The translations under genes were made by a program, and so were the position numbers. This document shows, in pieces, positions 43,273 through 51,782 of a DNA stretch of 64,000 nt (positions are counted from its first letter, which is position 1; each line of letters begins with the position of its first letter). The notes under the pieces were generated by a model. The model had not been told where the DNA came from. It saw only the letters and a list, made by a program, of their open reading frames with translations, and made no database searches. Origin of the DNA: Pinibacter aurantiacus (GTDB taxonomy: Bacteria; Bacteroidota; Bacteroidia; Chitinophagales; Chitinophagaceae). The DNA lies in NCBI RefSeq assembly GCF_019130065.1, contig NZ_JAHSPG010000003.1:620001-684000 (forward strand), given 5' to 3'.

Positions 43273-43815
43273 ATGTCAAGAATATTGTTCCTGAGCATGC
43301 CGTCGGAAACGCACATGAATCCAACATTAGGGCTTGCTCGAGAGTTAACCAGCCAGGGAGAAGATGTTGTTTTCTTTAGCTCAGAAGAATTTAAAAAATC
43401 AGTACAGGAGGCAGGCGCCGAATTTGTGGCTTACAAAGAAGACATGAATATATCAGATGCGAAACAATTACGCCCCACAAAATTTGTTGACGATGTTCTT
43501 TCGCAAACCAGGGCTTACAAGTTTGATTACATCGTTTATTCCGAAGCCTATCCATTTGCAGGCGTCATTGCGCGAATATTGGATATCCCATCCGTATCAT
43601 CACTGGCGGTTTTTGTTCCTTTAAAAGAGCTCTTGAAGACCGAAAAACAAAATGGATCTAACATCAGAATGGGTGCCTTTGGCAAAACGTCATTTATCAT
43701 GGATAAGCTGAAAAAAATTAAAGATGACCTTGTGGAAAGGTATAAATCTATTGTACCTGAAGACATTTCAAGCTTGTTCTACAATAAGAGTAAGCTGGAT
43801 GTGGTGTACGGTTAA
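43273..43815 (+). pseudogene. Truncated MGT-type (YjiC-like) glycosyltransferase, N-terminal half only
   Basis: 180 residues from the ATG at 43273 (a TTG-initiated extension of eight codons is rejected). The start RILFLSMPSETHMNPTLGLARELTSQGEDV is that of macrolide-type UDP-glycosyltransferases, which are about 390 residues long. The frame ends at LDVVYG just where the second Rossmann domain with the nucleotide-sugar site should begin, and no continuation is seen in other frames up to the next gene at 43948. It is probably a non-functional remnant, though a stable half-domain protein cannot be excluded. Confidence 0.65.
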
Positions 43816-43947
43816 GGAATAGCGAATAATTCTGCTTTCCAATAAATAAAGCAACCAGTCGCTGGCGCAATCAACCTCCTTTTTGACGGGATTACACCGT
43901 ACTTATTTTGTAGTTAAGCTGTATGTTTATCTACTAAAAAAAGAGTT

Positions 43948-44385
43948 ATGGCACTAATCAATCCTCACATCAATTTCAACGGAAATGCCGAAGAGGCGTT
44001 TACCTTTTACAAGTCAGTATTTGGCGGAGAGTTTGCAAAAGTTATTCGTTTCAAAGACATTGCAAGCGTCGAATTTCCGGTAGCAGAAAACGAAGAAAAT
44101 AAGATAATGCATATTGCTTTGCCTATCGGTAAAAGTAACATGTTGATGGCAAATGATGTTCCGGAAAGCATGGGAAGAACAAACGAAAATGAGAACAGAA
44201 GTAAAATTGTAATCTCAGCAGATAGTAAAGAAGAAGCAGACAAATTATTTAACGGTCTTTCGGTAGGTGGACAAATAGAAGGCCCTATCGGTGACAGCCC
44301 CTGGGGTTCATACTTTGGCTGTTTTCGGGACAAATATGGTATTGAATGGATTGTGGATTTTAACCCAAACAATAATGTAAACTAG
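43948..44385 (+). CDS. VOC-family protein (PhnB/YjdN-like)
   Basis: 145 residues, two beta-alpha-beta-beta-beta units. The opening INPHINFNGNAEEAFTFYKSVFGGEF is the standard PhnB-like start; IMHIALPIG and the C-terminal SYFGCFRDKYGIEWIVDF complete the fold. These proteins resemble glyoxalases and bleomycin-resistance proteins, and their substrates are mostly unknown. It is a single gene, convergent with the cluster that fills the rest of the window. Confidence 0.9.
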   Translation: MALINPHINFNGNAEEAFTFYKSVFGGEFAKVIRFKDIASVEFPVAENEENKIMHIALPIGKSNMLMANDVPESMGRTNENENRSKIVISADSKEEADKLFNGLSVGGQIEGPIGDSPWGSYFGCFRDKYGIEWIVDFNPNNNVN

Positions 44386-44464
44386 AGGCACCCTCAGCCT
44401 TCGCGAAGGTGTTAAACAACGGGAAAGACTGGAAAGCATCGCTGTGTAAAACCAGCTATATGCT

Positions 44465-45166
44465 TCAATATTTACTATTGTCAATTTTATAATTGCTTCT
44501 ATTCTTAAACCACCATTCTTTTGCCATTTTTATAGCATTGTCTTCTTCGGCATCATTAAAATATTTAATTGGAAAATCGATAATCATACGTGATAAGACC
44601 CTCACAATTGTCGCCGCGAACTTTGTAGGTTTCATCGTTTCTTTCGGCATTTCGTTGAGAGCTTTTGAGTCCAATAATTTCACTAAAAACCGAATACTTT
44701 CTGGCTGTTTTATGTATTCGATTTCTCTATAATATTGATCAAAAGCTTTCTCAGCGGGGTCTGCCTTATTTATTTTTGAAAAGAAGATATCAAGAGAATG
44801 CTTATCACCCATCCTACATAATGCAACTAAAGCAGCATCTTTAAATTCCGTCCAATTACTATCAATAATAGTTTGCAATACTTGCTTACCGCCATTCATA
44901 TTCAACGCACCCACTTCCAAAATTGCTCCGTTACAACACATCTTTCTATTTTTAACATTTTTGATCAAATTTATTTTTGCCTGATCAGTGAACGATTTAA
45001 ATTCATAATTTTTGAGTTGTTTACTGTCATATTCTCTACTAGAAACATTTATTGTAGTATCATTAATATTATTTGTAAGTACTAAAACATAATCCTTATC
45101 ATTAGTTTGTGCTTGACCGCATACGTAAACGGATATAAGCATTCCGAATAAAACATTCTTTTTCAT
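44465..45166 (-). CDS. Secreted HEAT-like repeat protein 4 of the array, candidate immunity protein
   Basis: 233 residues; signal peptide ending VCGQAQ. The N-terminal 70 residues are unlike the other copies. From about residue 80 the shared domain runs: ILEVGALNMNGG, DAALVALCRMGDKHSLDIFF, EIEYIKQPESIRFLVKLLDS, KFAATIVRVLSRMI and MAKEWW, paired helices of the HEAT/Armadillo kind. The last 150 residues are nearly identical to those of the gene at 46150-47073. It is last in a tight array behind the TANFOR gene. Immunity is inferred from architecture; an adaptor or inhibitor role is possible. Confidence 0.7.
   Translation of the reverse strand: MKKNVLFGMLISVYVCGQAQTNDKDYVLVLTNNINDTTINVSSREYDSKQLKNYEFKSFTDQAKINLIKNVKNRKMCCNGAILEVGALNMNGGKQVLQTIIDSNWTEFKDAALVALCRMGDKHSLDIFFSKINKADPAEKAFDQYYREIEYIKQPESIRFLVKLLDSKALNEMPKETMKPTKFAATIVRVLSRMIIDFPIKYFNDAEEDNAIKMAKEWWFKNRSNYKIDNSKY
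44510..44950 (-). repeat. Near-identical 3' segment shared with 46195-46640 (copy A)
   Basis: About 440 bases covering the 3' two thirds of this gene match the segment at 46195-46640 almost base for base, while the 5' parts and the last few codons differ. This points to recent partial duplication or gene conversion between the two members of the array. Confidence 0.85.
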
Positions 45167-45181
45167 ATAGGGCTAATTTCA

Positions 45182-46117
45182 CTACCAAATATTTTTATTA
45201 ATAACCAAACTTTTTCTATTATTTTTTACCCATTTACGCATATCTTCAAGTTTGGCGTCCCTTTCATTACTGTAAATACCTCTTACTTTAATCGGACAAT
45301 TTTTCAGCATTCTGTCCAATGCTTCCATACCATAGTAAGCAAGTTTTTCAGGTGGCCAGGTTTCTTTTAATGCTGGCTCTGTTTCGGTCGAAAAAAGAAT
45401 AGTAACTAACAAGTCAATACTTTCAGCTTGTTTTATATATTCAATTTCCTTCCAATTGTCATGAACAATATTCTTTACGCTTAGTCGATGTATTGAACTA
45501 AAATATTTTTGCAAGGCATCGTGATTCCCCATTCGACACAATGCCAATGCTGCATTTGTCGAATTTCCTGCAAAATTACTATCGACAATTTTCTGCAGTT
45601 GTGGAGTCAGGTTTTGCATTTGCAATGCCCCCGCAAGAAGTATGATATTTCTATCGGCATTTTTTCGGTCTAAATTTATGGTTATTTGTTTTTTGGATAA
45701 ATCATTGTCATAAAAGCTTAGATCAATACTTGACATACTTGACGAACTAAAATTTCTATTAAATTGGGAAAATGAAGAGTCATTAATTATAAGCAACTGC
45801 CTATAAGCAATTGCTTTCTTTAAGTCTATGTTATTTGAATGAGCGGAGATAGAATAAAAGGATGCAATTAGATCGAAATCCAACTTATTTTTTATTCTTA
45901 ATTTTTCGTTTAAACTTCTGTATATAGGCCAGTATTGCAAACTATCTATTTCTTTATTCGAAAGCAAATCATCAATAGTAAACTGATTGTAAGAACTATC
46001 AGTAGAATTTATTGATCGACTGATTCTTGATTCAATTTCTTTTACTATACTGTTTTGAGAATAAGAAAAGAAAGAAAGACTACTAAGCGTGGATATCAAC
46101 AAAAAATATTTTTTCAT
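45182..46117 (-). CDS. Secreted HEAT-like repeat protein 3 of the array, candidate immunity protein
   Basis: 311 residues; signal peptide MKKYFLLISTLSSLSFFSYSQ. A Ser/Asn-rich N-terminal helical region (residues 22-190) precedes the shared domain: NAALALCRMGNHDALQKYFSSI, EIEYIKQAESIDLLVTILFS, YGMEALDRMLKN and a final MRKWVKNN. It is clearly related to its neighbours but more diverged than copies 2 and 4 are from each other. Spacing is 32 bases from the gene before and 15 to the gene after, so they share one transcript. Confidence 0.7.
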   Translation of the reverse strand: MKKYFLLISTLSSLSFFSYSQNSIVKEIESRISRSINSTDSSYNQFTIDDLLSNKEIDSLQYWPIYRSLNEKLRIKNKLDFDLIASFYSISAHSNNIDLKKAIAYRQLLIINDSSFSQFNRNFSSSSMSSIDLSFYDNDLSKKQITINLDRKNADRNIILLAGALQMQNLTPQLQKIVDSNFAGNSTNAALALCRMGNHDALQKYFSSIHRLSVKNIVHDNWKEIEYIKQAESIDLLVTILFSTETEPALKETWPPEKLAYYGMEALDRMLKNCPIKVRGIYSNERDAKLEDMRKWVKNNRKSLVINKNIW

Positions 46118-46149
46118 ACCTAATTACATTGATGATATAATCACTGAGG

Positions 46150-47073
46150 TCAATATTTTTCTCTGTTTATCTTGTAGGTAGATTTATTTTCTTTCCACCA
46201 TTCTTTTGCCATTTTTATAGCATTGTCTTCTTCGGCATCATTAAAATATTTAATTGGAAAATCGATAATCATACGTGATAAGACCCTCACAATTGTCGCC
46301 GCGAACTTTGTAGGTTTCATCGTTTCTTTCGGCATTTCGTTGAGAGCTTTTGAGTCTAATAATTTTACTAAAAACAGAATGCTTTCTGGCTGTTTTATGT
46401 ATTCGATCTTTCTATAGTATTGATCAAAAGCCTTTTCAACAGGGTCTATCTTATTTATTTTGGTGAAAAAGATATCAAGTGAATGCTTATCACCCATCCT
46501 ACATAATGCAACTAAAGCAGCGTCTTTAAATTCCGTCCAATTACTATCAATAATAGTTTGCAATGCTTGTTTACCACCAGGTATATTCAACGCACCTACT
46601 TCTAAAATTGTCCAATTAAAACATAGCTTCCTATTCTTTAAACTTTTGAGTAAACTATTTTTTGACTGCTCATTATACAAGCCAAAATTGTAATACATCA
46701 AATTCTCGGCGATAAAATTTCTATTGCTTGAAAGCACTAGTAAATCATTGAGAATATCTGTTAGTTTTAAAAGTGCCTCATCTTTGATAACGAAGCTATT
46801 ACTAAACCGACCGTTTGCAACATCAAGCAAAGAGTTAACTATTTGAAAATCTATTTCTTCATCTTTGTGAAGGTGTTTAACAAGCTCAACCATTATTTTA
46901 TTTAGTTGGATAGTATCATCTTGATATTTTTCAATTGTATAAAAAAATGTCAATTTGTTCTGAGGATTTTTAGTATACTCACTAACAATGTTATCTATCT
47001 CATTACTTACAAACTGTGTAAATCCTTTAAATTGAAATAACACCAAAAGCAGTAGCAAAAAAAGTGATTTCAT
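46150..47073 (-). CDS. Secreted HEAT-like repeat protein 2 of the array, candidate immunity protein
   Basis: 307 residues; signal peptide MKSLFLLLLLVLFQFKGFTQ. An N-terminal helical region with its own sequence (residues 21-150) is followed by the shared domain, almost identical to that of the 233-residue gene at 44465-45166 (LVALCRMGDKHSLDIFF, IEYIKQPESILFLVKLLDS). It lies directly behind the orphan peptidase tip, with a 17-base gap, which would fit a cognate pair. Exported location suggests that the target is outside the cytoplasm. Confidence 0.7.
   Translation of the reverse strand: MKSLFLLLLLVLFQFKGFTQFVSNEIDNIVSEYTKNPQNKLTFFYTIEKYQDDTIQLNKIMVELVKHLHKDEEIDFQIVNSLLDVANGRFSNSFVIKDEALLKLTDILNDLLVLSSNRNFIAENLMYYNFGLYNEQSKNSLLKSLKNRKLCFNWTILEVGALNIPGGKQALQTIIDSNWTEFKDAALVALCRMGDKHSLDIFFTKINKIDPVEKAFDQYYRKIEYIKQPESILFLVKLLDSKALNEMPKETMKPTKFAATIVRVLSRMIIDFPIKYFNDAEEDNAIKMAKEWWKENKSTYKINREKY
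46195..46640 (-). repeat. Near-identical 3' segment shared with 44510-44950 (copy B)
   Basis: Second copy of the roughly 440-base segment described at 44510-44950. Differences are scattered single bases; the match ends sharply near the codons for ILEVGAL and near the stop codon. Confidence 0.85.
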
Positions 47074-47090
47074 ATTCTATATTTTTGTTA

Positions 47091-47372
47091 TTATCTAATC
47101 TTATCCCATTGATATTTTCTAAATCTATTTCTATCATTCCCATAATTCATAATATTAAAAATGTCTTTCCCTCCTCTAGGAAACCCAACAAATTCATGAA
47201 AAGGATGTTCTAAATCGAATTGACCATGTCCCAATTCATGTGTTGCTGTCATATAAACATTCGGAGCAATGTTGGGATGTAAAAAACAAATACCTGTTTG
47301 AAATAGGGACATTCCACAGAATACGATCTGTGGACCAAAATATTCTTCGCGCCACCTACAAATTCTTTTCAA
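47091..47372 (-). pseudogene. Orphan C-terminal zinc-peptidase-like tip, related to the end of the TANFOR protein
   Basis: A 93-codon frame opening at a TTG (47372), without ATG or signal peptide. Residues 37-93 align with the last 70 residues of the 1087-residue TANFOR protein: NVYMTATHELGHGQF...EHP against NVYKTAAHECGHGGF...WHP, then NIMNYG against NLMEWD, and RKYQWDKI against RKYQWDLI. The HExGH...H zinc site is intact. It lies between array members 1 and 2. It is either a decayed duplicate or an orphan alternative tip that could recombine onto the main gene. Confidence 0.7.
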
Positions 47373-47484
47373 TCCATAGTGATAGTTTTTTCATAATCGA
47401 ATTCATTTTGCTTACTGCGATACTATAAAATCAACACCAGTATTATTTTGCTCAATTGCGATTTTCTTTAACCCTTAATATCAT

Positions 47485-48408
47485 TTAAAAAACATTTTTA
47501 ATTATCTTATATTTTCCGTTTTGCTTTATCCACATTCTCGCAATTTCAACTTCTTTGTTAGTGTAGCTTTTTGCATAGTTAGCCTTCAAAGGAAATCCTT
47601 CGATAACTTTCGAAAGTATGAAAAGAGCGTATTGATTATACTTATATATAATAGGATTCTTCGCTCCCTCTTCCAATACACTATAATATTCTTCGGAATA
47701 CAAATCTTCTATAATTAATTGGAGTATTTTAGGTTGCTTCACATACATTAAATCTTCTTCATAGTTCATCAATCTTTCATTAATTGATAAAGATTTAAAA
47801 AAGTAATAAAGCTCATTTAAGGCTTTGTCATTTCCCATTCTTGCCAAAGCTAGTTTAAACTGAACATCTTTGTCGTTCTTCATTGATAGTTCTTCGACAA
47901 TAGACATCATATCATTTAAGGACAACATGCCTGCAATTAAACTGAAGTCACCAATATACTTTTTTGACGCAATTATTTTTCCACGTATAATACTTTTTGA
48001 TTTCTCATTAAAATCTGCAGTTGCAAACTTTTTTAAATAATTAAGATTAGTGCCGCATGCATATGATTTATCTACTGTATCACTGCACCCACTAAGAAGT
48101 TTTAAAACCATTTTCTGCCTGAATTTAATATCAGGGGATTTAATGCCATAATCATGATAACATTCAAATACTTTCTGTTGCACAATTGAATTATTGATCG
48201 TATCATATTTACTAAGAAGTGGCACTAATAAATCCGGACGATCCTCGACTTTTAAAGTTTGTATAATGCTATATGGCTTTTCACCTGTTTTCACCATCCG
48301 ATCAATTATTATTGACAAATTACTATCTAAGGAATCCCCACTTTTTTGAGCATAACTGTTATTAGTTGACAACAGTATACCGCTTAATAATATAAGATAA
48401 TATCTCAT
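47485..48408 (-). CDS. Secreted HEAT-like repeat protein 1 of the array, candidate cognate immunity protein
   Basis: 307 residues; signal peptide ending NNSYAQ. Helical throughout; the shared domain is recognisable but diverged: FKLALARMGNDKALNELYYFF, DLMYVKQPKILQLIIEDLYS, YALFILSKVIEGFP, ARMWIKQNG. It starts 10 bases after the stop of the TANFOR gene and is therefore the gene most tightly coupled to the effector-like tip. Immunity or chaperone function is inferred from this position only. Confidence 0.7.
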   Translation of the reverse strand: MRYYLILLSGILLSTNNSYAQKSGDSLDSNLSIIIDRMVKTGEKPYSIIQTLKVEDRPDLLVPLLSKYDTINNSIVQQKVFECYHDYGIKSPDIKFRQKMVLKLLSGCSDTVDKSYACGTNLNYLKKFATADFNEKSKSIIRGKIIASKKYIGDFSLIAGMLSLNDMMSIVEELSMKNDKDVQFKLALARMGNDKALNELYYFFKSLSINERLMNYEEDLMYVKQPKILQLIIEDLYSEEYYSVLEEGAKNPIIYKYNQYALFILSKVIEGFPLKANYAKSYTNKEVEIARMWIKQNGKYKIIKNVF

Positions 48409-48418
48409 GTATTTTGTA

Positions 48419-51400
48419 TTAATGTCTATTAATTAAATCCCACTGGTACTTTCTAATTTTGTCCCTATTCCATCCGCCATCCCATTCCATCAAATTGTTA
48501 GCATCTTTAGTATTCCAATTTCCTCTTGCCCTATCTGGATATACGCTAAACTCATTCCATGGATGCCAAAATCCAAATCCCCCGTGACCACACTCATGGG
48601 CAGCTGTTTTATATACGTTACCTGGCAAACTACCGCCTGTTGATGGATGCCTTCTATAATAGAAAAAACCATATAATTGATTAAATTTCATCATCCCATT
48701 TTGGGCGCCATCACTCGGAAAATCAACTACAAATAAATTATATCTACCATCATTGGTTCCACAACTATCAATTATCCTTAATCTTTCTTGTGTTGCCCAG
48801 GTCGAGACATCTAGCATACTGTCCTTATTAAAGTCATAATTAATAGTTCTAACATAGTTTGCCGGGTCTACCTCCCATTCAACTACACCATTCTTATATA
48901 TGCTATTTAATGCAGCCTGAAAATTGCTTCTTGGTAAAACAGTAGTTATAATATCACGATTGTTAGCTTTCGTTTCACATCTTTTATTTGGTCCTGCAAC
49001 AATGACTGAATCATTAGCCCATGATCTATACAAAACTCTATCATCGCCTGAAATTTTCGAATCAAGAAATCTATTATTTCCCCAAGTAATTATTGCAGTA
49101 GTATCAAATAATGTAGTATCATTAATTCGAACTAATTGTACATCATCATTACTTTCATTTATAGTTATTATCGCAACTTTCTTTATAACCTTTGTATACC
49201 CTTTAATTTTAAGCTGCAACGTATCATTTTCAAAGTTCCCGATACGAGGTATGAGTTCCGTAAAATTTGTATTGACCGTGTTATTAATTTCTATCGTTTG
49301 AGGATTAGTTGTAGGCCGTTGCGGTCGTACATTGTAATTGATAGAATCCTTCAATCTAAAAAAAACCTTTTTCTCTGCGCCTGGTGGAAAAATTTGCACA
49401 TTTACTTTATCGTAATTTCCATTATCTTCAACCGATTTCCAAGGAATGCCAGGAGCAGGAACGGTATTATATGAAACAAAAGTTGTGCTAAGTGAACTAG
49501 AACTCAGCTTATATGCGGGAACATACATATCTTCTTTGGAGCCCTCATTTTCATCAAATCCCCACAATTGATTAGGGTCTTCACTAAACTTAACATCCAC
49601 CACCACAACCTTACATATTAACGTATCATGCCTCAGGCTATCATTATAAATCGTACTGATTCGACTACCCCTAATGCTGGTTGAAACGGTGCTCGGAACG
49701 AATGTTGCCGTTGCGGAATCTCTCGCTGTAAGGCCATTCCAAACGCTATTCTTACTAAAGAGACGGATACTGTCACAGTAGGCTTTAAAAGTGAAAAGCT
49801 TGTTTGATTTAGGTAAAAATATGGTATCACCATTATAAAACTTATTTCCTTCTATGGAATAAAAACTTTTCCTGTCTGCCTTGGGCTTATTTGCATCTGC
49901 AACAGCATTACCTTGAGATCCACTTCCTGCCAATTGCTGAATTTCATCCAGTTTAGTTGTAACTGACTCTTTATTCTCCGGAGTGTTTAATGGCACATTG
50001 GCTGCTATGCCTTTTATCTCCTCAAATTTCTTGCTTATTTCTTTTCTGATCGAATCATTCTCCACTTTCGTTAATGTCGCATTTTCAATTGAGTCTATGG
50101 CTTTCTTAAGCTTAGTTGGATCATTTAAATCAAGCAAATCATTCAATTTATTTTTGGCCCCGCTTAACAACCCGTTTAAATCATTGATTAGCGTATCAAC
50201 TGCAACAATCTGTGTTTCTCTTGCATCATAGGTTGTTTCAATTAATCCCCCGATCAGTTGTTTGTCTGTGTTCACGTTAATGTTACTGAACCGGACTTTC
50301 ACGGCTGCTTTACCAAGAAATGGAACGGTGACATAACCATTGCCAGTAAAGTTGCCATTGCTACCCTGCACATTAATAAGCTTTACAGGAAAATCACCTG
50401 CTGTTATTATTTCACCACTGATCAGGCTTTGTATAGATGTTCGATTGGCAATCTTCAATTCGGGTTGCAATATGCCGCAGGCAAGATTATCCTCTCGATT
50501 GCTGCCATTGAGGGCAAAGGTTTTGATGTTAGTATATACCGCGCCATCTAGTGGGAAGTTGCCTGTTGCCAGGTCGCAAAAGCCGCCCACACGGTATTCG
50601 TATTGTTTGTCTTTTTTCAGGTCGTACAGCATTACTCTGTTGGTAGTACTGTTTACCGTGTACCAGCTACTGCCGCTTTGGTTCTTTTCGCGATAGTCGA
50701 CTGTGTACCTGTTCTGTTGTGCATTGGCACTCCATGTAATGGTGGCCCTGCCGCCGCTTACATCGCATTGTACATTAAACGGCTCAGGGCAATTTCTTTG
50801 ATAGGTGAACCAGTAGATTTCACTATAGCCGTTGTTTTTATACGCATCGCTGTTTTGGCTTCCATCACTGGCTTGCGCTCTTATGCGCCAACCATAGCGC
50901 TTGCCGGGTATAAGCAAGGGCTCCGATGGGCCATATAATAAGGTGGTGGCTTGTGTAGTAGTTCTGTAAAGAGGTTGCGTTGTATTGAAAGCAGCCTCGG
51001 GCGCAATCCCATTATCCCATAGTTCTACAAGGGTAAATTCATATTCAGTATTAAATGCGGCCGTTGGGCTGCTCAGGTTGCGCGGTGTCCACTGGAAAAT
51101 AATATTGGTTGGGTCTCGATAAGCAATCGATTCAGACTTGATTGGAAGATTCAAAATTGGCGGATCAAGTAAGCTGATCCATGCCATGGCGCAGTTGCTG
51201 CGACCTACGAGGCGATTGGTGTTGTACTCATAAGCTTCCACGCAAAATTGATAGAAGCCGTCATTTAAGCGGCGCGTTTGCTGGTACTGGGCACGGGTTA
51301 TGCCCTGGAATATCAAATTATTGGCATCAAAGTAAGGAGCCAGGTCATTTAAGGTGATGCGTTGTGCCACACCGGCATCGAGGGTAAGCGCGGGATAATA

Positions 51401-51682
51401 CACATCATCGCGACTAGTGAGAACTATGCCTCCTCCTTGTATGGTCAGTTTGAGCCTTACCTGTAATGTAGGCTTGGTAAGATCTGTATTAACAAGCAAC
51501 ACCACAAATTTCTCATTTGTTCCATTGTAATACTCCGGTATGCTGGCTGTATAAGGCGCAATCAATTGTGGCATTACCTGCACAGGATAGATTTGTGCCT
51601 GTGCGTTAAAATGTGCTGCCACTAATAACTGTAGCGTTATAATTACATTTTTTATGGAACGGATCAAGTGCTTCTTGCTCAT
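48419..51682 (-). CDS. TANFOR-type secreted protein with C-terminal HExGH zinc-peptidase-like tip
   Basis: 1087 residues; signal peptide to about residue 30 (HFNAQAQ). Residues 30-390 match TANFOR-domain proteins as I know them: YPVQVMPQLIAPYTASIPEYY, NLIFQGITRAQYQQTRRL, NIIFQWTPRNLSSPTAAFNTEY, then a fibronectin III-like unit (RATITWSANAQQNRYTVDYR). Residues 500-610 are helical or coiled. The tip has HECGH at 1029-1033, a further His at 1040, then NNLMEWD and KIRKYQWDLI, a zincin-like site. No T9SS sorting domain is seen; the peptidase is the very end. An effector function is inferred; a surface protease or a processing peptidase are alternatives. Confidence 0.75.
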   Translation of the reverse strand: MSKKHLIRSIKNVIITLQLLVAAHFNAQAQIYPVQVMPQLIAPYTASIPEYYNGTNEKFVVLLVNTDLTKPTLQVRLKLTIQGGGIVLTSRDDVYYPALTLDAGVAQRITLNDLAPYFDANNLIFQGITRAQYQQTRRLNDGFYQFCVEAYEYNTNRLVGRSNCAMAWISLLDPPILNLPIKSESIAYRDPTNIIFQWTPRNLSSPTAAFNTEYEFTLVELWDNGIAPEAAFNTTQPLYRTTTQATTLLYGPSEPLLIPGKRYGWRIRAQASDGSQNSDAYKNNGYSEIYWFTYQRNCPEPFNVQCDVSGGRATITWSANAQQNRYTVDYREKNQSGSSWYTVNSTTNRVMLYDLKKDKQYEYRVGGFCDLATGNFPLDGAVYTNIKTFALNGSNREDNLACGILQPELKIANRTSIQSLISGEIITAGDFPVKLINVQGSNGNFTGNGYVTVPFLGKAAVKVRFSNINVNTDKQLIGGLIETTYDARETQIVAVDTLINDLNGLLSGAKNKLNDLLDLNDPTKLKKAIDSIENATLTKVENDSIRKEISKKFEEIKGIAANVPLNTPENKESVTTKLDEIQQLAGSGSQGNAVADANKPKADRKSFYSIEGNKFYNGDTIFLPKSNKLFTFKAYCDSIRLFSKNSVWNGLTARDSATATFVPSTVSTSIRGSRISTIYNDSLRHDTLICKVVVVDVKFSEDPNQLWGFDENEGSKEDMYVPAYKLSSSSLSTTFVSYNTVPAPGIPWKSVEDNGNYDKVNVQIFPPGAEKKVFFRLKDSINYNVRPQRPTTNPQTIEINNTVNTNFTELIPRIGNFENDTLQLKIKGYTKVIKKVAIITINESNDDVQLVRINDTTLFDTTAIITWGNNRFLDSKISGDDRVLYRSWANDSVIVAGPNKRCETKANNRDIITTVLPRSNFQAALNSIYKNGVVEWEVDPANYVRTINYDFNKDSMLDVSTWATQERLRIIDSCGTNDGRYNLFVVDFPSDGAQNGMMKFNQLYGFFYYRRHPSTGGSLPGNVYKTAAHECGHGGFGFWHPWNEFSVYPDRARGNWNTKDANNLMEWDGGWNRDKIRKYQWDLINRH

Positions 51683-51782
51683 GAAAAACTAGTGATGTTG
51701 CTTGAAAATTAGTTGTGACAAATAACACATTCGGTCGCCTTTATATTCTTATGAAGGCAGCAGAGGGCGTTATAACATTCTG

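Noticed and set aside
43816-43947. Second half of the glycosyltransferase in another frame
   Set aside because: The gap is only 132 bases, has stops in every frame and no nucleotide-sugar binding motif.
46195-46640. Duplicated segment as a mobile element
   Set aside because: It lies within coding sequence in frame, has no terminal inverted repeats or transposase, and is better explained by paralogous genes with local gene conversion.
47373-47484. Missing upstream part of the orphan peptidase tip
   Set aside because: All three frames are broken by stops within the 112 bases; a 20-codon stretch that reads like protein (ending NNTGVDFIVSQ) is too short to assign to the tip or another gene.
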